DNA of 64,000 nucleotides from Rhynchosporium graminicola (GCA_900074885.1 FJUW01000003.1:186001-250000), one strand, 5' to 3'; shown: positions 23,479-35,861, numbered from the stretch's first letter. Numbers and translations are program-made. Notes: generated by a model from the sequence alone, not told the origin.

Positions 23479-26400
23479 ATTTATACTTGCGGCGATGGCG
23501 ATATCGAGTGAGTTAAGCCAGGATATCCAAAAGCAGGACCTGTTCCTTTGGTTTGAAAAGGCGACAATCTTGATGGGATTTACACTTGACGAATGTCTTT
23601 TGTGTCTCAGGGACCTGGTGGACCAAGAGACACTAGCTAATTCCAAGCAGTAGAAGATCCACAATCCCCAGATTTCCCTACAGTGAAGCTTTTCAGGAAC
23701 ACTTGAAGAGATAAAAGAGATATCAATGCAAACCACGATACGTGAGCGCTTGAGGGGGTGCAATTTTTAAACACAAAGGATAATGAAGTACGTAGACAGA
23801 TAAGAACACTCGTGCTAAAACATATTAAGTTCTGGAGTTCTCTGTGGAAGGGGAAAGTTAAGACAAGAAAAGCAATAAAGTGCGAAGGCCTGATCCCTTA
23901 CCATCTGACCAATTCATGAGAAGTACAAGTACGGACGATCGATACCGCCATGAGACCGTCGATAATCGGCATCATACTCAATTGACCTGGGGTACTGCAG
24001 TACAATCGTACCACACGTATTCTCGAAACACTGGGGACTGTAGATGCTAGGAGCTGTCCGATGTGTTGTCAAAGCTTCGCTCGAGTACCACCAGTACCGA
24101 CCCTATGGCCAGCAATCAGGAACAGATACCTACCCGTCAGTCGCCCCGGGCCTTTCCCCAGACGACATGCTTTCTTTCACGAGATCAGCATCTTTATTGG
24201 CTCGCTGGCCTTCAGATATGCATTCCACATAGGGCCCATCTGGTGTTTGGTCAAGATAAGGAACGAAAACGCGCTAGTACTTATACTCAGGAGATATTTC
24301 CTGAATCAAGTTTAGCGTAGTACAAGGAAGTTTATCGAGCTCCATCCAACGTCTAATTCGTTATCTGTACCTCGGGCATGCGGCAAGCTCAATGTGCATG
24401 GAATGCTGTGTTGCTCATGCACGGGAGCTGCTGATGTTGGGCTGGAATAGGAAGTTAAAAGGACCATTTCCAGGGAGGGCATCACGTGCGTGGGGGTTCT
24501 GTTAGCCCTGGGGTACAATATTCGATGTGGAAAGAGAGGGTTAATGGAAGGACTTGGAGGCGTCAGTAAGTCTCGCAGTACGATGGGTGCGACTGGCGAA
24601 TGCGACTGACTATATATGGGTTCCGGGGAAAAGAGTGGTGTGAAAAGGAGGTAGGGGAAGCAAGCGCATACCTTACGCAAGGCTGCAAACTGTGATGGCA
24701 CAATTGGGCAAACTTGAAGCTGGAGCAATGCCGCGGCTGCGTGATTACTCTTTGTTGAAATGTTCTTAACATAGTAAGCTGTCTATTACTACATCACAGG
24801 CTGGCAGCATATCAGCGTGCTAGCACAGGAGCACTTCTCTTGTATCTCTCCTACCTATTCCGCCCTTGGCGATGCTCTTAACTCGCTGTACTTAAAGAAG
24901 TTGATAACGATTTCAACGGAAATTCTCTGCCTGACAAGTCACTCTCTGCTTCGACTTAAGGAGATATGCGCTCTGAATAGTAGACTCGAATGATGCCCCT
25001 ATCAGAGAGTTTGATGGGGATGCGACTGATAACCCAGGTCATACGAGATTCTTGATCAAATAATAGAATGAGCTTTCGATATATCTGAGGTAATCGATTT
25101 ATTTTCAGATACATTAATAGTTTTAGCTAGATATTGCGTCCATTTTGCCAATTTTGCCAATTTCAAATAATTAACATACGTAGAAACTACAAGTCCGAGC
25201 TACGCTCTAACCTCTGCCCATTAAGCTCCCCCTTCTGCCTCTGCCTCTGCCTCCATTCCTTAAAGCCTAAATCTACTTTCTCAAAACCTCAACACCGACT
25301 TGCCTCGTCATTCGAATGCAACGGGTTTGAGAAGGAGAAGAAGTCGGGAGGGTGAGGTCGGCAGAGTAAAGTTTCGAAGGGCGGTAAGGTTTACCTAAGA
25401 AGTGTAATAAATAATTGTAAGAGCATCGAGAGGAGGAAAGGGAAGAAAGGGGAATGAGATACTCGCAGCAGAGTGTTATAAGACCATGAAGGAATAAGGG
25501 TTTGAAGGTAGAAGAAGAAAAGATAGAAAGGTGATCTAGCTCACGCGTTGTACGCGAAAAAGAAGTACAGGTAATTCCCTTAATCAAATCCTAGATCTTA
25601 GGAACTTATATTTCATATCAAATACACTTTTACTTGAATAGCTACTCTGCCTCCCACCTAATCACTTGTAAAGGTAGTCAGATCCATGTGTATAGAGCTC
25701 CGAGTGGTTATATGCCCTGGCTTCCCTGAAAGCACGGGTCATAAACTGGTCAAATTTGAGGATGAGGCACCTAATGGAAGTTCAAGAATTCTGTAGGTTG
25801 CTCGGCGAGGTAATTCCACTGGCGCGCAATACTCTAGTATCCTCCCCATTGAGGCTCCATAGATTACCCTCAAAGTAACCACAATTACAAGTAATGGGGG
25901 GAGGAGAGTATCAGTAGGCTGTTTGGGATAATATCTGCTTAGGTAGCCTAGTTACTTACAAGTGTTATTTTGATCAACGAACTTGAATAAGGTAATTGAT
26001 TAGCGTTCCCGTACGGTCGTACGGAGAACAACGGTAGAGATCAGAGCCAGACTATCAATTAGCCGAATGTATATATTGGTGCCTCATGACCCTTCAATCG
26101 ATTCCATATATCCACTATTTTATGAATATTCCATTTCAGGTTAGTCTACACCGCCTCGACAGAAATGTCATTATCTCTATTGTACTACAGCCATTGTGAG
26201 AACGCATAATACAAGTTGATATCCTTCGTGAGGACATGGCTAAGACTCGCTTAGTATTTAGTTTATCTCTTTTTTCCGCTACTTCGTTTCCCGAGAGCTT
26301 TATATAGTACGATCTCACATACGATGTATGAAGATTCATTTGTAATATACCCCGAGATGGTTTCTGTGACATAAAGCTACCGAGTTCCTTCTCAGGTTCT

Positions 26401-26588
26401 TTCAAAGTTGAGAGGTATCGACCGAGGCCACGCGTCCGAACCTTATTAGTACTGGCCAAGATATATAATGAGAAGGATCTCTTCTACAGCATCTCGTTGA
26501 CATTAACACATAGCTCCCTTCACCCGAATCAATCATCGATCCTACACGAAGAAGTCCACTATTCGCCTTTCATCATTCAAGCCTCAGC
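23479..26588. other. 3.1-kb intergenic region
   Basis: I see no gene. It includes AT-rich stretches and polypyrimidine tracts (about 25200-25310), and a 7-bp dyad (CCGTACG-GT-CGTACGG) near 26009-26024. An ATATATAATGAG TATA-like element near 26460 lies about 130 bp before the next small gene. Confidence 0.4.
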
Positions 26589-26917
26589 ATGAAGTTCCAA
26601 CTCGCCCTTTGCTTCGCCTCTTGCTTCGCCTCTTGCTACGCATCAAGCGCCCTTACCGGCGGCGTACGGCCTACTTTCTCCTCTCCAGATAGCACTTAAC
26701 TGACGCGGGTAACAGAAATGCAGCAATCCATTTGGCGCAGGTGCTGTTTGCTTCGGACTCAATCTCCCAAGTGGTGCCGATGGCATCGGTTGCAGTGTAC
26801 GTGAGAATTCTTCGTGTAGTTGTATTTGATACTAACATCCCACAGACACCATGTCCTAAAATAGATGGGCCGTGCTCAATGCCTAATGGGCCTAGTGGTA
26901 CAGTTAAATGTAACTGA
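26589..26917 (+). CDS. small secreted cysteine-rich protein (effector-like), three exons
   Basis: Exons 26589-26663, 26716-26796 and 26846-26917 splice in phase 0 at both junctions to give only 75 residues. The N terminus (MKFQLALCFASCFASCY) is a signal peptide containing a tandem CFAS repeat. The mature part of about 55 residues carries six cysteines spread through it (KCS, VCF, GCS, PCP, PCS, KCN) and is Gly/Pro-rich, as in disulfide-stabilised fungal secreted proteins. Intron 2 (26797-26845) has a strong GTACGTGAG donor and a perfect TACTAAC branch site eight bases before its CAG. Intron 1 (26664-26715) has a weaker GTACGG donor. The TATA-like element near 26460 and a C/A-rich leader support a real transcript. 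No specific family is recognised; a role in host or microbe interaction is inference. Confidence 0.65.
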
Positions 26918-27157
26918 AGGCTCCGGTACATACAAGTTCTGCGGTTCACGCAGTATCCGGACCGATGCGCGAAAGAAAATGCAGTTGGTTTTGGAACCAC
27001 GTACATTTATGGATTGGCGTGAGACACCACAAGGCGGTACCTGAGACTCTGGAAATCGGCTTTTTCTTCTTCACTCGGATACCAGCACATAGAGCCCTGT
27101 TCTCTCTCATTATGATTTCCAGACGCATCTCGAGTCTATTTGCGTGGGACAGGTTTT

Positions 27158-28640
27158 CTAGTCGAGTTCAATACTACTATTTTTGAAGGGATGATATTCC
27201 TCTTCACATTCAGCATGAACCGTCCCCGTAGTATCCATTCCTGAAACAATGTCCCTAATTCAATTAGCAAGGCTTCTCAGCAAACAATACCAGGTAGACT
27301 CTCTAAGTTGAGACATGGTTCGACTCACTCTCTTTTGCCAAGGCCTCCAAGCCAGGCACACAATCAATCAACGCAAAAAGAACATAGTTTCCCACAAAGC
27401 TCCAGGTAGATCGGATGAGCGCTTCCAATAGCTGTACATCCAATTGGCTTGTATTATCGTCAAAGAACACTCCACCATGAATGATTGTCACGCCATCGTA
27501 GGTAGCAATAGCCGTAGGTAGCAATAGCCTTCTGTGCGAATAACCCAGTAGCAATAGTCCCAACGACACCGCCAACACAGTGTGTGTGGCGAAGGTATCG
27601 CCATTATCAACCCATCTCAGCCTCTGGGCAAGGTTGGTAGACTTAATACGCAGGGCTTGACGACATATCACAGCACCACCGATACCGAAGCAGGATGCAG
27701 TGGGCATATCTATGAATCCCGCGGACGGTGTGATGAGAACGAGTCCTGAAATCGCACCCATAAACGTAGAATCCAGAGACCACTTCCCCGTCTCGTAGTA
27801 AGTCATACAAATCCATGTGAAAGCACCGCCTGAAGCACAAAGATTCGTCACACAGAGAGCCATGATGGATTTGAAATTGAAACTTAGTGTCGCACCGGCG
27901 TCGAAGGCGAGCCAGGAGTTCCAGATCGTAACGAGAGATAGGAGTTGAAAGAGGGAGTTACCTGGTCGGTGAAGTGCAAGATGTGAGGGCGTCCGTGCGA
28001 AAGAGCGTTTGGAGCGGAACAAAGGATATGAAGGGTATATTGAAAGGGCTGTCGCCGTCGTTCCTGAGAAGATGTGAAGTGGTGTTCCACCTGGAAAGTC
28101 GAGTACACCCAAGTTGCTCAGAAAGCCAGTTTCTGACCAGACCATATGGGCTAGAGGACAATATATGAAAGTTGACCAGAGCTAAGTAACTTAGTAACTG
28201 CTCAAGCCGACCCAGGTCGATGAATGTATATTCAAACTCGACTCACAAAAATGAAAGGTGTGATTGGCAACGTTCTCCCCTTTTCCATCGCGCCACCAAC
28301 AGAAATAGCACAAACGGTAGCCTTAATGATTAACTGGAACTCGCTGAAGAGAAAAGCTGGTATAGTGCTAACTGGTTCGGCAAGAACGCCGCGGTGAAAA
28401 GCATATTTGAAGTCCCCGATAACGCCGGAGCCTTCCATAGGCAAGAGAGTAGCCAATCACAAATCATTGAATGGTACAGCATGATATGACCAGAAGAGAG
28501 GGCATGACAGATGCCATTCCATTGCGGCGATGACTGTACCCTGAATATGCTAGACTGACTGCCGGGATGATTGGCCAGCAGAATTCTGTACAGACGAGAA
28601 CAAATAGCTGGGGTAGGTTAGCGAATGCTCCTGAAGGTCA
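27158..28640 (-). pseudogene. ammonium transporter (Mep/Amt family), degenerate
   Basis: The minus strand reads as an Amt/Mep ammonium channel almost end to end. In order: IIPAVSLAYSGYSHRRN (TM1-2 region), VIGYSLAYG, IGDFKYAF, STIPAFLFSEFQ, the GAMEKGRTLP loop, then a 65-bp intron (28182-28246). After it come LWSTFIYCPLAH, LGVLDFPGGTPLHIFSG with the first pore histidine, and ITPSAGFID. The second pore histidine (DTFATHTV), YDGVTIIHGGVFF and WSFVGNYVLFALID follow. A last intron at 27241-27328 leads to a short acidic tail ending at 27158. It is broken by a TGA at 28464-28466 where the family has Trp, and by a one-base frame change near 28433. Several pore-helix glycines are also replaced (WNSWLAFDAGATL). 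No intact start is found upstream of about 28640. Confidence 0.8.
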
Positions 28641-29405
28641 TTTTATTCGGGATTATGGTTCGAATCACCTATGGAACGGCTTTTTGATCAATACGTTGAG
28701 CACAAGAACGTACTGTGTGGTCATATTACATAACTCCCATGCCTTTACCACATCTGAAGTCATCTTGCCAGCCCAGAACCCTGACACAGAGAGGTCGGTT
28801 GACACATCAATACAAGTAATGAAAAGAGATACCGCGATGCATATGAATTCGCATCTGATATGCTGGGAAGGTCTTCTTATCAAGCATCTGGCTGCATAGG
28901 TTAGGGAAGTGATTAGAAAATTGGGTGGTCCCTATGTCTAAAGCAGTGATAGATAAGGCAGTAACTCGAATTCTTCCTGATCGTTACATATCTCGGATAC
29001 ATGTCTGTACGTAGTTATACATCGTGTATTCAATGATCGCGGAACTGAACAATCATCAAAATCTTACATAGCAACTTCTCCTGAGGTCGTTCACCTACCT
29101 AATTTTGAGGTTGAATATGATCACTTTCGTTCCCACTGATATTTCATGTCTCTTCAGCTCCCAGCCGTGTTCCAAGCACCTTGAGCTGCCCTCTCTTTCT
29201 TATGTTTCGGCATGCATCAATCATTCTGCATCCTAGCCTGCCAAGATGAGCCAGTTGTGTAACCTTTTGGAGCCTGGCCCAGACATGATGCTAACCATCT
29301 TAGCTTGCTCAAGCTATTCTGATGTTTAGTGAGGCCTCGAACTGTACCGTTCAAATGATTTCGCAGATCCGGAAAGCATGTCGTTTCATTCCCATCAACA
29401 AAGCT
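28641..29405. other. intergenic region
   Basis: No supported gene or structured element is seen. Confidence 0.4.
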
Positions 29406-30737
29406 TCAAAACAAACATGTGAAATTTGCGATACCGTCGAAGTACGCCCACCAGCTTGCCGTCATACAATCATGTCGAGTATCCAATTGCGCCCAACGTT
29501 TCTCGAGGAAAGCTTCCAAAGACCGGAGACTCTCAAACGATAAGTAAAGACCTGTCCGAGCGATGCTTTTCTTGATCACGACTCTCTGTTCCTTCTTCAA
29601 ACAATGCGATCCGATAATAAGAATAGGGAATAGAATACAATGGTGTAGTTTATCTGTTAGAGAATCTCCACTAATGATCTCCATACAGTCTCCTACAGCC
29701 TGCTGGACACGTTCGTGATCCACATCAAGGACACTTAGAGCTCGGTATAGATAGACGGATGCGGTGAATCGGTAGCAAGCACAGAAAGCAGACCAAGCTG
29801 CTTGATCTGGCTTTATCCCGAGCTGTCGGGTAGCTTGTTGCTCCAAGGCCGTTTGTATTGAATGCAAAACTCCTATAGAAGCCGTACTTCGGAAGTTTCG
29901 TACTTCGTGCCCAAGTGTAGCCAATTGTGATATGATCGCCAATGTTTCCAGGAAATCATCATCAGATTTAACATTGCCCCACCAAGGTTCACAATCCCCA
30001 AATTTGGACCATATAGAAGCATCAAAGTACGGAACATCCCCAATCAATAAAGCGTGTGTGAGATCCAAGGTCGCGAATATCGAGAACATCAGTAGTGGTA
30101 ATTCGTTTTTGTTCTGCAGGATCCCTCCCATGCCCCTCCATTGTTTGAGAATCGCCTTCCCACCGATAATGTGGTGGTGAGTCGCGGAAGACTCGGTGAT
30201 GGGCTCGATGATGCCATCAAGGATGCAAAGGAGTACGTTGGCAATAAATAAGGAGTGGTTGATCTCCTCTGTATGCGCGCCCATCAAATGTTCCCTGAAC
30301 AACCTAAGCGCACTGTTCCGGTCCTGGATCTTCGATAGTGACATCCCTTGTTCATTAGCCCTTCTATAGGCATGTGCATTTGCTACAGCCACAACGGACT
30401 GCAGAAGCACAGGATCTTTGGATAACTCAGCCAAGTCGAGACGCATCATGGAATCCGACATCGTGAATCGCGGCAGCACTTCTTGCGAGAAATACAGCAA
30501 ATGCGATTCCGTGGTCTTGATGAGAGTCGTGGGTTGGTACAGAGGAATCTTCTTCCCAGCCAGCCTGCCCCTCGACGCAACACAATCCGTCCAGCGCAAT
30601 CTGACCTTTCCATATTCACATCGACGTCCGACCTTTAGACATTTGGAGCAGGCGGGTACTGTTAGATCACAGATCACTCTGCGTTCCTTACATGCCCAAC
30701 ATGACCCTTCGACGGTCCGTATTCTTGGTGAAGGCAT
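29406..30737 (-). CDS. Zn2Cys6 fungal transcription factor
   Basis: An uninterrupted frame encodes 443 residues. A binuclear zinc cluster starts at residue 13 (C13, C16, C23, C30, C33, C40; CWACKERRVICD...CSKCLKVGRRC), followed by a basic/Trp linker (GKVRLRW). The rest is mostly helical and resembles the regulatory half of ARCA-like fungal-specific factors, including an LLYFSQEVLPRF segment and a central HHHIIGGKAIL region. Such proteins bind DNA as dimers and control specialised metabolism or nutrient uptake; the target is unknown. It sits downstream of the ammonium-transporter relic on the same strand, but nothing shows a regulatory link. It ends without an extended tail, slightly shorter than many relatives. 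Confidence 0.85.
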   Translation of the reverse strand: MPSPRIRTVEGSCWACKERRVICDLTVPACSKCLKVGRRCEYGKVRLRWTDCVASRGRLAGKKIPLYQPTTLIKTTESHLLYFSQEVLPRFTMSDSMMRLDLAELSKDPVLLQSVVAVANAHAYRRANEQGMSLSKIQDRNSALRLFREHLMGAHTEEINHSLFIANVLLCILDGIIEPITESSATHHHIIGGKAILKQWRGMGGILQNKNELPLLMFSIFATLDLTHALLIGDVPYFDASIWSKFGDCEPWWGNVKSDDDFLETLAIISQLATLGHEVRNFRSTASIGVLHSIQTALEQQATRQLGIKPDQAAWSAFCACYRFTASVYLYRALSVLDVDHERVQQAVGDCMEIISGDSLTDKLHHCILFPILIIGSHCLKKEQRVVIKKSIARTGLYLSFESLRSLEAFLEKRWAQLDTRHDCMTASWWAYFDGIANFTCLF

Positions 30738-32909
30738 CTGGATGGCGGAGACATGGGCGTGGACTGGTGGCTTTGAACGGAGCGATTGGGTATTTGATGG
30801 ATGTAAACTCGTTGAAGCAGGTTCATGAGGTGGTTATGCAGGTTTGATAATTACCATACCTCGAACTCCAAGTCCACTCGTCCATATCTCTGCTTACCAT
30901 ACTATATTATACCGGCCACGCCCGCATGGTTCATTGTTCACACTCCCAGCTCACCCCCACTCAACACGTGATGGGTATTGATGGATGTGGGGGAGGTGGA
31001 TCGGCGTGTCCGGGACAATTAATCAGTCGGCCCCTTCGGCTGCATATCATCTATGTGGAAAAGGCTCGATCTGCTTAGAAGGGACTGAAGAGCTGGGATT
31101 GAGACTGGGATGGAACATGGACTTGGGTCAGGCACATGAGCATGGACGGTTCGGAGGGAAATATGATTGGCCATTTCACGTAGGATTAACTTTGCGAAGT
31201 CGCGTACATGGAGTTGGGACATGGGGCGAAATTGAAACTGCTAAGTATATTTGCAGCTGGAAATCAGATATGGGGTAACACACTTCCATCCTGCTTTAGA
31301 ACCCCTTTGACATCCTTAGTACCGCCTTTGGCAACCTTCTACGTAGGCGTCTCTCTTCCATATACTAGTATGTCGCCGACTGTGTCCTCATCGGCATATA
31401 AGCGTAGAGCGAGTACCCCCATTGCCAAAGTGCAGTCCCGGGTGCAGGCACCGATCAGAGATCCACAGGGTCGAAGATAAGCTTGACCCTCACGGAAAGT
31501 ACCCAGACACGGCTTCGAGTTTATATTACATCGTTTGCTCGACATTCAACGAATCATTCAGACACATCTTTCGCGTACCAAGCTCTGAGCAAGGAAGTTC
31601 CGTTTATTATATCGGTCGTTTTTGTTCCTCGATTATGGTAACCTTCTCCTTGAGTCTTCGGGCAAGGCGGCGCGTATGAAGGATGTACACTGGAAGTCGA
31701 TTTGCCGATACTTGTCCATACTGATTCCAGTCAATCACTGCACTTCCTCGATCACAGCGTGATACAGTCGTTTGAGCTGGCCTGTCGTGGCGAAGATGGG
31801 GTGTCATGAGCTGTGTTGCTGGAGCGTACCGTCCCCGGTCACTTCCGAGCCGAGCTTGAAGCCCGTGGTAATAGATCTTGGGGTCGTCTCGGCTTTGAAG
31901 GGATTACTTCATATCGTCTCTCGCTATTCAACCCCGGCATAATACAGCTCGGCCCTTTACATGCAACCTTAAGTATGAAGACATGGACACAAGCAACTCA
32001 GCCTAGACTGGGACCTTTCACAATGTGTCCGTTGCGCAGATGATCCTGACAGTTGTAACCATTATAGCTCCTTGCTTACGTCTAAATTTTACCTTTTGAC
32101 CCATGGCTCTAATTCGGATGCTAGCTTTACAACGTCTGTTACCCCTGCGTAGGTATTGATGATCATGGGAGTATTACGTCCGATCCTACAGCATGAATTA
32201 GCTATTACGCGATATTCTTCTGGCTCAAAATTTGCATTTGCGCTTGATGCGAGTAAAGTGTCATACACAAAATTAATATCGAGTCTGCCAGGCAGCAAAC
32301 CGTGTTTATAAGTAACGCCATCTCAATAGTGAAGCGATCCTGAAACTCGACCCTACGATCGGGAGATTGTCAGCCTCGTTGAAAGTCGAAAGCAGTAAGC
32401 TTGCCACTCGACTAGCATATGACATCTCTCGGATAGCCTTGATGCACTGATAGAAATAAGCGTTCGAGTTGAATGTGTAGTGAGGAGGTTTAGAAATTGC
32501 AGTCGTTGTTATCGAGCCAGTCAAACTAAGCGAGATCTAGCGCCGAAACTACCCCTCTGGAGAATCATATAAACATGATCACTGCTAGTTGTGGGTGGCT
32601 GCGTGTAGTGAGACAATACATTGCAGGTACACACTCAGAATCTCCGTGGAAGTGCAGGTTAAGTGAAAAGATTTTGAAGCTAATAAAGAGCTCATGTCAA
32701 CAGCCTTGTTCGATCGTATAACAGAAATGCCATGGCGATGAAACATATATAAGATTCTAAGAAATCTATTTTGATATCCTTCAGTTTGAAGTGAAAATAT
32801 ACTGCTCTCAACGCCGCGTGCTCATGGATATCAGGTGTGCGACGCCCCTCACTTCGCCAAGACTCATATAATACACCCAAAATGCCGCAACAGTCCCAAG
32901 TCACCGTCT
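30738..32909. other. intergenic region with a possible gene relic
   Basis: No intact gene. The only protein-like trace is on the minus strand at 32089-32298, described separately. Confidence 0.4.
32089..32298 (-). pseudogene. possible class II aldolase/adducin-type fragment
   Basis: The pattern FEPEEYRVIANSCCRIGRN..PM......VTDVVKLASELEPWVKR resembles the N-terminal block of fungal class II aldolase-like proteins (E-Y-x2-I ... IGR(N/D)P ... G-x-TSVK ... LWVK). The usual glycine-rich substrate loop is corrupted and no partner exon is found. The match is from memory and weak. Confidence 0.25.
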
Positions 32910-33906
32910 TCACTTCAAAAGTCGCTTTCCCTGGACCTTGACTCCAAAGCGCTCTACCCCACTATGCTGCTGGTGTTGCCACAACCCCAACTGTCCTACC
33001 AATCCACCATCACCCTCCAGCATGTGCCTTCGAAAGGCTTCTCGTAGATGATCTGGTAATAATGGTCCTCTCCGGGTCTCCTTCTCCTTTGCTGTATCTC
33101 CATCGGCAGGAGGGCTGGGAAGACCAGTTTGGGAGTCTCCAGTTGCGTCAATCCATTGACTCTGAACCTTCCTCGCACGCTCGATGATTTCTCCGGCAAA
33201 GATTTTGGTCGCTGATTTGACGGCTAGGATGACGCCAGGTGGTACGGATTGCGAAAGCGTTTGGTTCACAATCTATCCCAATTAGAAACTGCCTTCTCAC
33301 ATGACCCAAATAACTTACCCTTCTAACCACAGCATCTGACAATTTACTGCTTCTCCAAGCCTCATACCTTGCGAATTGATCCGGCGAGAACGATTGAGTT
33401 AGAATATGTCTTCTCCTATCCTCCTTAACTTTGTCTTCATGTGAGGCCGCAGCCATGTCCATCTCCATAAGACCACCGGCATCTTCTTCGTCCTCTTCTT
33501 CCACCGATTGGTCCCGACTCCCGCGGCGCTTCCCTTTACCTCCATTGGAGACCACCGACTTCGCTCTGGTTGACGATGCATCCATATCTTTTCCCTTCGA
33601 CTTGCGCGGCTTCTTTTTCTTCGCAACAGATCCTGAAGCGAGAGACATGGTGTCCATACTTGGCGAGCGTGAAAAGGCAGGAGTGCGACCGTTGTGCTCG
33701 GGAGGAAAGGACGTTTGACGAAGGGGATGCGATGAAGAAGTCGTGGATGTGGTGGAAAGCATGGAAGCTTTGCGACGTTTGACAGATGGTGCCGAAGATG
33801 GCATATCGGATTGTCTTCGCTTCGTAGGGGCTGGGAGTTGTGAATTCGATGGGTAGGGAGGTGAAATGGCGGAGGAATAGCTGTGGTTATATGGTGGTGA
33901 AGCCAT
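32910..33906 (-). CDS. TAF11: TFIID subunit TAF11
   Basis: Two exons (33319-33906 and 32910-33272) around a 46-bp intron encode 316 residues. The N-terminal half is a low-complexity Ser/Pro/Lys-rich region with an acidic [10 protein letters not shown] patch. The C-terminal half is the TAF11 histone fold, [19 protein letters not shown] then [19 protein letters not shown] and [24 protein letters not shown] conserved [14 protein letters not shown] helix follows, and the protein ends in GKRLLK. The intron falls exactly between the first two helices. TAF11 pairs with TAF13 in TFIID and helps hold TBP in RNA polymerase II initiation; it acts in the nucleus. It is transcribed divergently from GTP cyclohydrolase I, with 910 bp between the starts. 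Confidence 0.92.
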
Positions 33907-34816
33907 GGCTAGAGGTGACTGGGCAATAGTCGCCTCAATTGCGCAAGTATTTTAAATGGCTAAGCTTGATGATTATATGGTAGAAAGCTTCGAATTCGTA
34001 AGCTTCCAGACTGACGACGAATTCGAGCTGTCGAAATAAATTGTGCTGTGTCTGAAGATGGGTGATGAGATGGGTAGCGAAGCAGACGAGGCTGCGGTCC
34101 TGGCGTACGATAGCATGGGTTGCTAGCGTAGCTCCCTAGCGCGAGAAACTTGACTGTCCTCCCTCTCAACTTCCGAAATAATCGGTAGACGAAGCTTAAT
34201 ACCCCAATTTGAAACCTTCGGAATGGTCTCTGTTCTCCTCATAGAAAAGCATAATTGTTGCAGGTGGTTCCCCTCTCCCCTCCAGCCAGAAAACTGTGCC
34301 CTGGGGAGCGAAAACCGACAATTATAGGATCTGCTGATTATAATATTAATAAGTGAAATATAAAAGAGCAAGATCTTCCTCATGCTCTTGTACAAACTTC
34401 ATTGTTACACTTCGAATTTGGATAATTAGACATGTCGAGTGCAGATTATGTTCGACAAACGGGTTATCCTGTCACAATGCCTTTCGAAAGACCCCCTCTG
34501 AGGGCATCCAGACACGATGACTCCTGCAGTGCAGCACATAATATGTTTCCCCCCAGAGTTACAACACGTCTTTATCTCCTCTCGATACAAGTAAGCCATA
34601 AGGCCAAACTATGAGACAATCAACCGACCTACATGAATAGCAAATAGTAGATAATTGTCATGAGCAATGAAGACGCATAATCGGCGACTAACCAATCTCG
34701 AATATCACGAGTCATAAGCCGAAGTTCGGTTTTCGCAGACTAGCGCAGCCTTGCAAACTCAAGATCTGGTGAAGTCTTCCTTCAAATAAATCACTGAACC
34801 CCATCTCTCAGTCGCA
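33907..34816. other. divergent promoter region, TAF11 / GTP cyclohydrolase I
   Basis: It contains no supported gene; a 60-codon frame at 34432-34614 lacks family features. Confidence 0.45.
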
Positions 34817-35861
34817 ATGGTTCAATTCGCAAATACGCCTACGAAAGGAAAAGACTCTGATTCGGAAAACGCAGTAAAGATGACAAGCTCGAGTTCCTCC
34901 GACCAAGAAATGGTCAATGGCTCAAATAAGGGTGCCGGTGAGGGGCATCGCAAGAAGAGGAATAGAAAGAATAAGTCTGAGAAGGGCGTCAAGGTCAACG
35001 GATCGCATTCGAATAGGCAGAATAGTGTCAGTAAACCAGCGAGAGACCCGCGCGACGAGGCTAGTCCTGCGAGAATGCAAAAGCAAGTTGCCGGAACAAG
35101 ATCCCCGAGTCCGGTAATTGATTTCGATGGTTTGAGCAGACCCAGTACGTATTGTCCTTCTGGGTGAAGATCCCTTGGCTGATCATACAGGTTTGGGAAC
35201 GAGGGAGAGGAAAGAGGAAACGCCTGAGCAGGCTCAAGCAAGACTTCAGAAGCTGGCCGGTGCCGTTCGAACAATCCTCGAATGCGTAGGCGAAGATCCA
35301 GATCGTGAAGGGTTGTTGGGAACGCCCGAACGTTATGCCAAAGCTATGCTGTTCTTCACGAAGGGTTACCAAGAAAACGTCAAAGATATTGTGAATGATG
35401 CGATCTTCCATGAGGGGCATAATGAGTTGGTTATCGTGAAGGATATCGAGGTTTTCAGTCTCTGCGAACATCATATGGTGCCATTTACTGGAAAGGTAAG
35501 TGCAAATCGAGAATTCGTTTTATGATAAGACATGATGCTGACTTGCTTGCAGATGCATATTGGCTATATCCCGAATAGAGATGTTATTGGTATCTCGAAA
35601 CTACCCCGCATAGCAGACATGTTCTCCCGCCGCCTACAAATCCAAGAACGACTTACCAAGGACGTCGCACATGCAGTCATGGAGATCCTAAAACCGCAAG
35701 GCGTTGCGGTGGTCATGGAATCAAGTCATTTATGTATGGTGATGCGAGGCGTTGAGAAGACGAGTGCTACAACCATCACAAGTTGCGTCCTTGGTTGCAT
35801 AGAGAAACGGGAGAAGACAAGAAACGAGTTCTTTAGCCTGGTGGGTCTTAATAGAAGGTGA
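34817..35861 (+). CDS. FOL2: GTP cyclohydrolase I
   Basis: Three exons (34817-35144, 35191-35495, 35553-35861) give 313 residues. The enzyme converts GTP to dihydroneopterin triphosphate, the first step of folate and tetrahydrobiopterin synthesis. The first 115 residues are a Ser/Lys-rich fungal extension. The catalytic domain follows with a [13 protein letters not shown] helix, and the zinc site CEHHMVPF (C201, H204). The second zinc Cys is in [10 protein letters not shown] (C272). The spacing of 71 residues between the two zinc Cys equals that of the bacterial FolE site. It ends ...[10 protein letters not shown]. It converges on thymidylate kinase (200 bp apart). Confidence 0.95.

Noticed and set aside
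21970..23763. APC permease start at 23763
   Set aside because: The extra 95 residues are not transporter-like, and the ATG at 23478 gives the normal family length.
24312..24728. 138-codon minus-strand frame
   Set aside because: Compositionally biased (Pro/Ser/His), no motif or neighbour support; probably chance.
28660..28680. GGTTCGAATCA tRNA B-box-like sequence
   Set aside because: The flanks do not form a T-stem, and no A box or acceptor stem is present.
33431..33718. plus-strand frames opposite TAF11
   Set aside because: They are mirror images of the low-complexity Ser/Glu/Lys codons of TAF11.
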